Made by a program: the position numbers and the translations under genes. Positions 21,092-31,704 of a stretch of DNA of 64,000 nt are shown here, piece after piece. Position 1 is the stretch's first letter, and every line of letters starts with the position of its first letter. Source of the stretch: Nemertoderma westbladi (lineage: Eukaryota > Xenacoelomorpha > Nemertodermatida > Nemertodermatidae); NCBI GenBank assembly GCA_032718475.1, contig JAUCBJ010005734.1, forward strand, positions 21,918-85,917. The letters run 5' to 3'. Below the pieces are notes generated by a model. The model was not told the DNA's origin. It did no database searches and saw nothing but the letters and a program-made list of their open reading frames with translations.

Positions 21092-22382
21092 TAGATTGAC
21101 AACCATTAACCTAGATGGTCTGCTATGTGTTGGAGGCAGACTATCTCATGCACCACTTTCTGTCGCTGCGATATTTCCTATCATCATCCGTGACCCTAGA
21201 ATACAACGGATGCTGATACAGGATATTCATTACAACCTATTTCATATAGGTAGAGAACACATCCTTGGTCAACTGCGACGTAAATATTTCTTAGTCCAGC
21301 CTAGAAAGGCTCTAAATTTTATTATCAAAGGATGCATTATGTGTAGAAAACGTTTCAGTAAACCACTCACCCAACGAGAAGCTGATTTACCAAAGAATCG
21401 TTTAAGTTGCTATGAGCCAGCCTTCACTTATACAGGCGTTGATGTATTTGGACCAATGCTAGTCACACGTGGTCGCATTACCACAAAACGGTGGGGGTTG
21501 ATTTGGACTTGCTTAACCTTCCGTGCAATATGTTTGGATCTCCTGAGCAGCCTTAGTACCAATTCATTCATTCTAGCAATGAGACGGTTTTTTGGGCGAT
21601 TTGGGACAAGCAAAGGGTTACGATCCTGACCAAGGAACTAACTTCATTGGAGCGTCGAAGTTGCTGAAGAAATCTATAACTAATTGGAATCAAACTCAAG
21701 TTGATCATTGTTTACAAGTAAACAAAGTAGAATTTGATCATAACCCGCCTGAGAGTCCCTGGAATGGAGGTGCTTACGAACGACTTATACGTAGCACAAA
21801 AACCGCCTTATTGAGTGTTTTACCAGCGAAAGTTTATGTGTCTGAAGAAGTTTTACGAACTCTATTGATGGAAGTAGAATGTATAACTAACAGTAGACCA
21901 CTTACTCCAATAAGTTCAGATCCTCATTCCATGGGTGTACTAACACCAGCTCATTTTCTGATGCAAAGGCCAGCTGTAATGGTAGCAGTATCAATCATCA
22001 AAAAGCAGACGATTATCATAAACAGCAATGGCATTTGACTCAGAAATTAGCTGATTCATTTCGTAGATACTTTATAGAGCAGTACATACCTTCTAAAACA
22101 TTAAGAACTAAGTGGTTCAGTGATAGCCGTAATGTAGCAGAAGATGACTACGTCCTTATTGTAGACGAGGGTTATCCACGTAAATACTGGCTGACTGGCA
22201 GAGTCACCTGTGTGTACCGTAGCCCAGATAGCCTCGTAAGATCAGTAGATATGAAGACACTAAAAGGGAAAGTACTGACCCGATCGATTCAACGCCTGTG
22301 TTTGTTGGAAATACCTAGAGAGCAGACGGGGAATTATGGTCAGCAATGTCCACCCCAGGTTCTCCAACACCCTATTAAATGA
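20979..22382 (+). pseudogene. Integrase and DUF5641, element 2 (three frames)
   Basis: Pieces at 20979-21629, 21592-22038 and 22035-22382. The first holds the HHCC zinc domain (HYNLFHIGREH, CIMCRK) and TGVDVFGPM; the second holds DQGTNFIGA and NPPESPWNGGAYERLIRS, which complete the D,D,E triad; the third is the DUF5641 domain (WFSDSRNVAEDDYVLIVDEG) and a polyprotein tail ending at 22382. The two shifts are near 21610 and 22030. Catalytic residues are conserved. Confidence 0.75.
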
Positions 22383-23398
22383 TATTATATTTAAAATCTT
22401 TCAGCTTACGATATCAATAATGTATATATGATTATATATTTCCTTAATTTTCAGGACAGATAACCTGGCATTTATCGCCAACATAATTTGTATATTTTTT
22501 AACCATTATTTACTTATTTTCTTCACAGGAAATGAAAATAATTTAAAATGTATTATAGATTTTTTCTGCGATGTTATATCTATTGTTTATTTAATAGGAG
22601 TTGACGCTGAATAGATTTGGGAGCGGGAATTACTATCATTTTTATAGTTTGTTTTGTAAACTGTGCCTGGATGAATGAATCTTACTTCGTGTATATATAT
22701 GAAACGTGATTTACAATTTTCAATTTATGTGAATTGAATGAGAGAGGAATATATGAGCATGGGAGCGGTAATTACCATAGTCGACGATTAGATCGGTGTT
22801 TTTTAGTTGAAAGGAGTCTATAAGTATAGGCTCTTAAAAGAATGAGTACAAATTAAATATATATACATTAAGAAAATTAATAAAAAATAGGCCCTAATTG
22901 AAAATTAACTGCAACAGGGTGAGCCCAGATCTGTATGTATTGAAATTATTGTATGTATTAAAAGTTATTACTGAAATCTATCTAACGCTCTACAGAACAT
23001 TAATATATTTATTTTCTATCATTATTTGAACGGATATATATTTTCCTGCGGTAAAAGGGGATGTTACAGATTAATGTTCTGATGAGCAAAAACCATATTA
23101 TAAATTACTCTTTAACAGAACGATATCACCCATTATAACTTCAGGTCGATAACATACTTCTATCTCCGAATGTTTACTGTAGCGAATGCCGGTTTAGGGA
23201 CTTTTATTGGTTTAACCGGGGACGCATAATGTGATCCGGCTGAACCCTTAAAAAAGCGGTGAATACTAACTATGCTAACACCAAAGATTTTAAGTTCCAG
23301 ATATTGAATATAATCTGAGAACTGGAGAAGAAACTTATACCAACAGTGGTGATAATGGGATTTAATACGGGACGTCTGGTTGTTTTCTCGCCACATTC
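22383..23398 (+). other. AT-rich 3' region of element 2 with two purine tracts
   Basis: No gene. GGGAGCGG occurs at 22619-22626 and again at 22761-22768, the latter running into the palindrome GGTAATTACC. CCCAGATCTGTATG at about 22925 is shared with element 3 at about 52568, also shortly after its internal purine tract, which shows that these post-pol regions are homologous. Confidence 0.5.
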
Positions 23399-23900
23399 GT
23401 GATGTGGTTAAGTTCCCTCGCCACACTCGTGATGTCTTGTTGTTCCCTCTACATGTACGGGATGTCTAGTTGTTCCCACGGGACGTCTGGTTTTTCCCTT
23501 GACACGTCTGGTTGTTCCCACGCTATGTCTGGTTGTTCCCTCGATAAGTACGGGATGTCTGGTTGTTCCCACGCGACGTCTGGTTGTTCCCTCGATACGT
23601 ACGGGATGTCTGGTTGTTCCCTCGAAAAGTACGGGATGTCTGGTTGTTCCCTCGAAAAGTACGGGATGTCTGGTTGTTCCCTCGATAAGTACGGGATGTC
23701 TGGTTGTTTCCACGCGACGTCTGGTTGTTCCCTCGATACGTACGGGATGTCTGGTTGTTCCCACGCGACGTCTGGTTGTTCCCTCGATACGTACGGGATG
23801 TCTGGTTGTTCCCACGCGATGTCTGGTTGTTCCCACGCGACGTCTAGTTGTTTCCTCGACCCTTACGGGACGTCTAGTTGTTCCCTCGCCATGTCAAATC
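23399..23900. repeat. Minisatellite, 21/30-bp compound unit
   Basis: Repeats of GTCTGGTTGTTCCC with alternating spacers. The 30-bp form ends in TCGATAAGTACGGGAT or TCGAAAAGTACGGGAT; the 21-bp form contains ACGCGAC; pairs make 51-bp units. All unit lengths are multiples of three, so open frames of 140-180 codons appear on both strands. These are not considered genes. Confidence 0.85.
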
Positions 23901-24648
23901 ACACACAGGTTTATTTGTTTGGAATATCTCTTGGGTTACTTTGGTGAACATTGTGTTTTTCAGGTATTGAAGTTAATAAAGATTGCGTCAGTATCGTTTG
24001 TTTTATGTAGATGAGGAATTTCTCTTTGAATCTAAGTCTATTTATATTGAGTAATTAGCTAGGATGTCTCGCATAAGAAACTTTTTGTAATAGCGAGGCC
24101 ATATTTTGTGACAATTTTTACCACCTAACCCTTTACTGCATGACTTTTATATGTTGTGAGAGAATATGAAGTATATTTAGTTCTACTGATATAAACGTTT
24201 AATAATTTATTACGTTTAGAAAGGTTTTTAGTAAAAGATCAATGACTCTTTATTTTATTGTTGTACACAATGTGTTTGTAATTGTGGTCTGGTGGCATTT
24301 CTAAGTATCGTGACGTACTATGTCGTGTTGTCGTGTTTTTTCTGTGGATATAATTTTTCATTTTTTGGAATATTCCCAGCTATCTATCTCTATATTGATT
24401 ATTGGTAATGTGCTGATTTATTTTAATGCATAATAATTGATTAAGATATGTTTAGGAGATTAATTTAAATCGCAATTAAGAACAGATGTTATACGTATTT
24501 CAAGTAACCAAGTAACGATTGCCCGAAAATTGAATTCACTTCATTAGCGGTGGTAAACAAAAGGGGCTTCAGTAGGAATTACCCCTGGTTGAATCTCTTA
24601 AAAAGTTTACTATATTGATATATTGCTGTGCTAGTAGTGTCTGGTTTA
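23901..24648. other. AT-rich region between minisatellites
   Basis: About 750 bp with no gene, inverted repeat or motif that I can support. Confidence 0.4.
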
Positions 24649-25402
24649 GTATGTACGATCTTAGTATTTACGATCTTAGTATGTACGATCTTAGTATTTA
24701 CGATCTTAGTATGTACGATCTTAGTATTTACGATCTTAGTATGTACGATCTTAGTATTTACGATCTTAGTATGTACGATCTTAGTATGTACGATCTTAGT
24801 ATTTACGATCTTAGTATGTACGATCTTAGTATGTACGATCTTAGTATGTGCGATCTTAGTATGTACGATCTTAGTATTTACGATCTTAGTATGTACGATC
24901 TTAGTATTTACGATCTTAGTATGTACGATCTTAGTATGTACGATCTTAGTATTTACGATCTTAGTATGTACGATCTTAGTATTTACGATCTTAGTATGTA
25001 CGATCTTAGTATTTACGATCTTAGTATGTACGATCTTAGTATGTACGATCTTAGTATTTACGATCTTAGTATTTACGATCTTAGTATGTACGATCTTAGT
25101 ATTTACGATCTTAGTATGTACGATCTTAGTATTTACGATCTTAGTATGTACGATCTTAGTATGTACGATCTTAGTATTTACGATCTTAGTATGTACGATC
25201 TTAGCATGTACGATCTTAGTATGTGCGATCTTAGTATGTACGATCTTAGTATTTACGATCTTAGTATGTACGATCTTAGTATTTACGATCTTAGTATGTA
25301 CGATCTTAGTATGTACGATCTTAGTATGTGCGATCTTAGTATGTACGATCTTAGTATTTACGATCTTAGTATGTACGATCTTAGTATGTACGATCTTAGT
25401 AT
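24649..25402. repeat. 15-bp minisatellite, about 50 copies in two variants
   Basis: Unit ATGTACGATCTTAGT or ATTTACGATCTTAGT, essentially only these two plus rare ATGTGC and GCATG variants. The two variants often alternate, giving a 30-bp dimer, with local doublets. The 15-bp unit keeps frames open on both strands (about 260-316 codons), which are artefacts. Confidence 0.9.
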
Positions 25403-26650
25403 ACGTACGTCTGTAAAGATAATTTGAACTCTTATCTATAAATCGATGGAAAGTATAAGTACTATACGTAAAATTGTTAGTGATCGAGAAGTTTATAGAT
25501 AGTAGATTTGTATTAGTTATATACCACATATTTTTTGGAAATGTATAAGTTTATATTTTTTCTTCTAACTGATGTACGTCATGACTATGTCTCTATTTTA
25601 TATATATATATATTATGATGGTTGAACAAACATATAGAGCGTGCATTTTTTCTTGAGTTATTATTTAGGGAAATATTTATTAGTCCGAGTGCATTATAGC
25701 CTAAATAACAACTGGGAGCGGTATAAATGCCCGTATCCCTTATACTGTATACCAAATTTGTTTACATTGTTGGACTTGTTAATTTCCTTTATATTACGCC
25801 ACCTAGCGAGGTATGGCAATACTGCTTTTTACCGAATGTATATATAGTGCAATTTAAATCATAATTATCAGACTCGGTATTATTTTACACACCCCACGTT
25901 GGGTTGCTAATAGGCCATACTTTTCAGCACTACACTACACTACACTACCGGTACATTTACGCTTACACACCAGCTCTCATTCGCACTCACGTTTCTGTTA
26001 TTCTACTATTCTACTATTCTGTTTGATATTGTTATTATTATTGCTTTGATTGTTATACAATAAACTACTGTAACTGCTGAACTGGTTCAACCATCAGAAG
26101 AAGGGTTTTCCTCGATGTTATCCCCCAGTTAGATTACAGAGTACTAGAGTAGCAGACTGCCGCTACTGACTGACTGGAGAAAGTCACTGCAACGCCGCAA
26201 TACTTCAGGTCGGTATCATATTTGCCAGCTGGTTACTGCCATTGACTGTCCCGAACTCCGGCATTCAACGCACTGAGTGTGAGTGTCTCCCCCCAAGTAA
26301 CCTTATTGCAGTTGTGCTGTCCGTCCGCATTAGGCCTATACAGATCAGTTAAGCCTAATCGTCGTCGATGTTAAGACCCTACAGCCCTTTGCTTTGTGTG
26401 AGCGTGTGTCTGTGTGTAACAGTGTGGTAATGTGCCTGCGAATCCGCTAAACAACCCACGTAGGGCGCTAGAATCTCTCTAGCACCAACATCTCCCTAGG
26501 TGTGCTTCTTACCGAGTGCTTCTCTATATGGTTGGACGTTACAGACCATTTTCCAATCTCCATGCATTGCTTATTTACAATGTGCTGCAGTATGTATACT
26601 ATGTGTATAATGCCTACATAATTCTGCTCAATACATAAACCTAATAATTG
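25403..26650 (+). mobile_element. LTR-like remnant downstream of element 2
   Basis: The purine tract TGGGAGCGG (25713-25721) is followed by TATAAATG, parallel to the tract-LTR junctions of element 1 (TATAGAAT) and element 3 (TGTAAAAG). AATAAA occurs in ACAATAAACTACTG at about 26058. This fits a 3' LTR of about 350-400 bp for element 2, but no matching 5' copy was found, so the call is tentative. The remainder to 26650 is unassigned. Confidence 0.35.
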
Positions 26651-27144
26651 GTGACATTGAGTTGTAGGATTATAGAGATTATAAATAGTTTTTGAGAGTG
26701 TCGTAAATTTTGATCCCTCTTTGGCGTAAATTTTTGAAAAAAATTGATCCTGGTCCTAAACTTGTTCCTTCACTCTCTTTATAATGCTTCATGTTACAAG
26801 TAAGTATGGTGTTTAAATAACACAATTGTTCTAGAACTTGGCGTAAGAATAAAAAAATAATTTATTAAACGTTTTTATAATCATAATGTTGTGCCATTTA
26901 AAGTATCATTAACATCAACTACAGTTTTAACCAAAAGACAGGCGTCTAGTCAACCACACATCACTTGGAATCCCATTCGGTTACTAAGCGTTTTAGGTTG
27001 ATGCTATTTGAGAAACAGAGACTCCCCGAGATCACAGTACTATATATTGTTTCACGATCATCGGATGATATAATAACGGAAATGTAATTTTCTCATATAA
27101 TAATTATTATGAATGGGAGAATCTTTTAGGCTCGTTAACTCAAG
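26651..27144. other. Unassigned AT-rich region
   Basis: No gene or repeat that I can support between the LTR-like remnant and the SINE-like element. Confidence 0.35.
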
Positions 27145-27350
27145 GAATGCATGTCACCCTTCCACTCTGTTTCCCAAGTTGCCTTGGTTCCCATTTATCC
27201 AACCCTTGATTATGAAAGCCCGGGTTGGGCTAGGCTGCAGCATTTAATGCACTGTGCACAAATAGTGCTGCCCCATCTAGGGATCGAACCATGGCTTCCT
27301 AATTGGAAGCCCAGGAATGTCACCACTAGACTAAGATGTTGCTTGGTCTA
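27145..27350 (-). mobile_element. tRNA-derived SINE-like element
   Basis: On the minus strand 27342-27268 reads like a tRNA: an A-box region TTAGTCTAGTGGTGACATTC, an anticodon-like stem GCTTC/GAAGC, and a B box GGTTCGATCC (27281-27290 on the + strand). The loop lacks the usual U before the anticodon and the acceptor stem is not convincing, so it is a SINE head or tRNA pseudogene. A non-tRNA body continues toward 27145. The 66-codon + strand frame over it is a shadow. Confidence 0.5.
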
Positions 27351-29241
27351 AGATATAATATTATATGTGATATAATAATTGATTATATTAGTAAAAAAAT
27401 TCATTCGAGTAAAAATTATGTTACATGATCCTTTATGATGTATAATGTATATTCTTATTACAGGGTAATAATACACTAACACGCCTACACACTTGAACTT
27501 GATGTAAGACCTATGAGACAATGGGACTTACCTTATTTCAGTAGACTTAGCATGTTTGTTACAAGTTACTGGCTTTAAATGGTTGTAGTTCAGCTTTAAC
27601 GTCAGAGAATACTTACTATGGTTCTGGTAACAGAGTGGATTTGACTTCAGCTTGCTATATGGCAGCAAAGTACTGGAAAAACACTGTGAGCTATATTTCA
27701 CTCTGTGAAATGAAATTTACTTAACATTAAATGTCAACAAACCATAATACAAGCTTTTATCCAAAGGGCATGTAGGCAAATGTTCTCTTCCTTCGCAGCC
27801 ACCGCCCCATCTTTCCCTAAAGCAACGCTTCCATCTTGTCGGTCCAAGGACTGAAGGCTCTTTGGGACACACACTATTATCCAAAGTCCACTCACTCCAA
27901 ACACCAGCATCTAAAACAACATATTATGTTGAGAATTTTCATAAGTGTTTTTCTTTTGCAACAGCAATACATCACAGGTTGTGTGTTGTATAAGGATATA
28001 TATAAAATTAGTAACCCATATTAACTAAAACCCACAGTTCCTTAAAACCTAGCCAAGCTAGCATTTTTGGCTAATCACTTTTCAAACTTTTCTCCTGGTA
28101 ATTATCGGGGATCCCTGTCCATATTTTTCTTTAGTGTATTTTAGTATAACTAGAACTCGTACGTTTGCCTGTTTACAATCGACCTTCAATTCTGTATAAA
28201 TTTATTTCTTCTGTCGCTATCGGGATGTTTGTTTATACTTTATTTCAGATGTACTTTCGTTTTGTTATATTTTGATGTCAAAAAATAAGTCAAATTCCGC
28301 TCTACTTGCATATGAATAGCTTTATTGTTGGACCGATAGAGAAACAGCTAGACTATATTCCACTAAACATAAAACTGACGTCGGAAATGAAATCACCGAC
28401 CACGGAAACCCCACTAATGACAATTTTCTTTAAAATAACATTTTTTTAAATTGTGTGTGTGGTACTGTACATTTTACAGTGCTATATATGTATAATAATA
28501 GTGTTTTATATATTAAGTAATATAATTTACTGGGGGTAAAGTAAGTCAATTTAATCTACCTACTTTCTTAAAATTACATGTCTTTTTTATTAATAATAAA
28601 AATTATAATATTATTAAATTTTTACGTTTTTTTTCCTCCAAGGCACACATCTCCCTTTCCCTATCTTCTTTGCCTACTGCTTCTTTGCCTTCTTCCTCAC
28701 ATCCACACTAAAAATGAAAGGATCTCAATAAAATCTGTAATATAATATTATATTTTTTAGTGATATTTATACCTATGCCTATCATTGTATTTTAATATTT
28801 TAATGTTAAATTATTTATTATTTAATGATATTAATGTTTTATTGCGGTAAAGAGAAGTGTCTTGAGGCACTTTGCCCTTTATATTATTATTAATGTTTAT
28901 ATTATTTAGCATATTATATTTTTAAAAATAAAATTTCAAATTGGCACTTATCAGCCACAGTAACGTTGAAAGAAATAATTATCACTGTGGAATAGTTTGT
29001 GTGTTTGATTTTTAAGTTTGTTTATAATTTTAGTTCATCCATTTACTTAGAGGAATTAAGGTAGTAGGCGCATACAAATATAACTTTTATATTCTCATAC
29101 AGTACATTCAACGGTTGCAGATAATGTAGGTGGTATATTACTGCGGATATCTACGAATGGGATGTTGCCCCATTACCTGCTATAACGAAAGATTATTAAT
29201 AAATCAGCTAAAATATAAATATCAAATTATTTATGAATGTA
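27351..29241. other. AT-rich intergenic or intronic DNA
   Basis: About 1.9 kb without a supportable gene, with poly-T, TATA-rich stretches and short A/T runs. If the minus-strand PAN-like gene continues, further exons could be here, but I could not identify one. Confidence 0.35.
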
Positions 29242-29250
29242 GTACATAGA

Positions 29251-30025
29251 GGATAGTTATAAAACCCGAAAATATCGACAAAGGCGAAATTATCAACGAA
29301 AATATCGAAATTATAAAACAATCTACAAAACCTGGCTTTCCAGTACGATCGGTATTATTAGAAGGCACACTTTACATTTTTTAATTAATAAAATCAGATA
29401 ATTTCGCTCATTTTCGCCCTTAAAAGTTATTTAATACCAAATACTTTCTGCTGGTTGGTTGTTGGGTGTTGACCAATGGCGGCTTGGATGAATCAATTCA
29501 GCATCAGCTGATCAGTGTTCTAGTGTATTACAAGCAAGGTACACCCTGAAGGGGTAAAGGAACCGCTCCGGTCAGCCGGTACCCTAACCCATCACATGCA
29601 TACCCATTACGGCATACGGTGCCTCCGGGTTGCATGTGTGCAATGTACAGTGACTGCCAGGCAAGTGGCGCATGTGAACAGGCTGACTGGTGATCCTAAC
29701 TACACAGAACTGCAGTGCAGCAGTCGCAATGCTGTAGGCCTACACTCTGACTGTGCTGTCCTAATTTGAGCGCCATCTTGTGGTGTTTTGCCATCATTGG
29801 ATTACCCCTAAAAACCAATCAGCAGAAACAGTATGAGGTATTAAATTACTTTTAGGCTCGAAAATGGGGCGAAATTATCGGATTTCATTAATTCAAAAAT
29901 GTAAAGTGTGCCTTCTAATAATACCGATCTCACTGGAAAGTGAGATTTTATTTAAAGTTTTATAATTTCGACATTTTCGTTAATAATTTCGTCTTTTTCG
30001 TTATTTTCGAGTTTTATAACTATCC
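29251..30025. mobile_element. Inverted-repeat DNA element with 9-bp target duplication (MULE-like)
   Basis: Termini are GGATAGTTATAAAAC and its complement. The inverted repeats extend about 205-210 bp on each side (29251-29460, 29815-30025) with high but imperfect identity. The flanks carry a perfect 9-bp duplication GTACATAGA (29242-29250 and 30026-30034). Long TIRs with a 9-bp duplication are characteristic of Mutator-like elements. The 355-bp centre has no ORF, so it is non-autonomous. It lies downstream of exon 2 of the minus-strand gene, probably in an intron. Confidence 0.8.
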
Positions 30026-30358
30026 GTACATAGAAGTGTAGCTATGGAGCAACGGCAACGATTGGACGAATCATGGACTCTCAGACTTACAATTAAAAGA
30101 TAGTTTTAAGATTCGAAATTGCCTTTTATAACGAAAATGATAAACAATGTTGTTACCAATTGGGGGGAAAGGAGCAGGTTACACAGGTGTGCTTTTATAA
30201 CCAATAAAATATGTAGTAGTACTTCGAATCCCAATGCCAATAAAAAATAGTCATGAATGAATTTTTTGTTATGTTTAAAGTTATGAATTTTAGTTGATTT
30301 ATGTTTAATTTAGTGAATTAATTTTAGTGATAAAAAAATTAATTGTGATAAAACTTAC

Positions 30359-30569
30359 TGGGGGTTTTGCATCAGAAGTGGCGCCATTAAGTGCATTTGT
30401 AGAATCATCACTAACAGATAAATAATCGTAAACATTATTTGCTATTAGATCAGCTGCAGCTACATCCTCCGCATACTCATCGTTTAACTGACAAGAATAG
30501 GTTTGTTTTCCATCTTTCATTAGAATGGTGTTGTCATTTCTGTAGTTAAGAGACTTGCACTTTTTATTG
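30359..30569 (-). CDS. PAN/apple-like secreted protein, exon 2
   Basis: Acceptor TTATCACAG before 30569; the first base completes the split codon of exon 1 as Ser, in phase. The protein continues NKKCKSLNYRNDN, then YSCQLNDEYAED, matching the CKSFNY...CxLN signature of PAN domains, and ends AKPP at 30359 before a strong donor GTAAGT (30358-30353). The phase at the end is 0, so at least one further exon is expected at lower coordinates, beyond the 775-bp inverted-repeat element. The two-exon match of phase, splice sites and domain pattern is the evidence; there is no homology search behind it. Confidence 0.55.
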
Positions 30570-31486
30570 CTGTGATAAAATAAATTTTCATTTATTAATA
30601 ATAGAAACTAGAATAAGTGTCCCCGAGAGCCAGAGTATTTTCCCCTGCACTATTACCCACGGGGGACAATAATTACCCCTTATAAGCAATTGAACAGTTG
30701 AGGAAAATTTCCCCAACGATCTGAAGCAATTGCCGTGCAGAAACCCAAACGGAAGCATTATTAGCCATGTCAAGGCACTGATGTTACTTGTGAGAGAGAA
30801 ATTCTTAATATAAAGAACATCTCAAGTTGATTACATCACCAGCCATAAGTAAGTTTAGGACAAAGGTGAATCAATTACAAATGCTGACATACAGCAACAG
30901 TCAAGATTTATTTACCTGAAAAACTGTAAATTAGGTATCTGTACAGAAATGTTGTGCCAAGGGCGCCTAAAAGCTGATAGTATTGAAGAATGTGTTGGGA
31001 AATGGAAAGACTACTAACCTACAGTACATGGTCAGCCATCAAACATCGAGGTCAGCTATATGACAAGCTGCTACCCTGAGAAATAGGGTAAAAAATACTG
31101 TATGAGACCAACTTAAAAGGGATACTGGGGACATGTGAGAAACGAAATTACGTTAAATATGGAGATTGGGAAATTCGAGGACTTCGTGTGGTGTTTTTGT
31201 GATATAAAGTTACACTATTATGCCAAAAAATATAGGAACTTAGGAAAACATAGGCCTATAGGTATACATATCTGATACAAAAAGCAAGCAAAGTCATGTC
31301 GCAATACTTGCTGGGGGTATCAAGTGGAATTGACTGGATATCACATTGCGATACTTGATGGTGACTGGATGTCTTCTCATAATACTTCCTAGTTGAGCCA
31401 ATAAACATTAACATAAACATTAACCATTAAAAACAATTCAATGGTTTAATTTAATATGTATTTTTTTTATATATTTTAAAACTCAC

Positions 31487-31704
31487 CTGAGACACAAGGC
31501 ACTGCACCGAATCCTCGAAACAGGCTTTGACACGTTCTTGATTACATGATTAATCAGCTGATGTTCTGCAGCATAGCCTTCGGTACCAGCACCAAAGGTT
31601 GTATCTCTGTAGCAAGTAATACTCTCTTTCCCCTGCAAACCATGAGTTTGTGCTGGCCAGTTCAGCACTAAGCCAAGTAGAATCAAATGAAGATACCGAG
31701 TCAT
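31487..31704 (-). CDS. PAN/apple-like secreted protein, exon 1 (signal peptide)
   Basis: On the minus strand ATG (31704-31702) opens MTRYLHLILLGLVLNWPAQTHG, a clear signal peptide with cleavage likely after Gly or nearby. CYRDTTFGAGTEGYAAEH and HVIKNVSKPVSRIRCSALCL follow. The exon ends with CTCAG at 31487 before the donor GTGAGT (31486-31481), leaving two bases of a codon. The pattern of an N-terminal Cys, HVI-N and C...C fits the first half of PAN/apple-type domains in secreted or membrane proteins of many invertebrates. Function is probably extracellular binding. An upstream non-coding exon is possible. Confidence 0.55.

Larger units (their letters stand above)
14987..22382 (+). mobile_element. 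BEL/Pao retrotransposon, element 2 (gag-pol core, degenerate)
   Basis: Gag with DUF1759, knuckles, protease, RT, remnant RNase H, integrase and DUF5641 are all present in order on the + strand, but the frame is broken at least eight times and RNase H has lost about 110 residues. LTRs are not recognised. Purine tracts GGGAGCGG occur at 22619, 22761 and 25714, so the element may extend to the LTR-like sequence at 25722 onward, with two minisatellites occupying the place where elements 1 and 3 have the accessory gene. Confidence 0.85.

Noticed and set aside
23399-24014. Open frames of 140-182 codons with MSGCS or TTRHP repeats
   Set aside because: Translation of a minisatellite in several frames on both strands; no start context or flanking coding sequence.
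24579-25529. Long open frames on both strands across the 15-bp array (up to 316 codons)
   Set aside because: They exist only because the unit is a multiple of three; proteins are pure repeats with no domain.
27268-27342. Functional tRNA gene on the minus strand
   Set aside because: Anticodon loop lacks U33 and the acceptor stem does not pair; kept as a SINE head.
27151-27351. 66-codon + strand frame
   Set aside because: Antisense of the tRNA-headed SINE-like repeat.
30588-30773. 61-codon minus-strand frame
   Set aside because: Lies in the intron of the PAN-like gene model and has no domain features.
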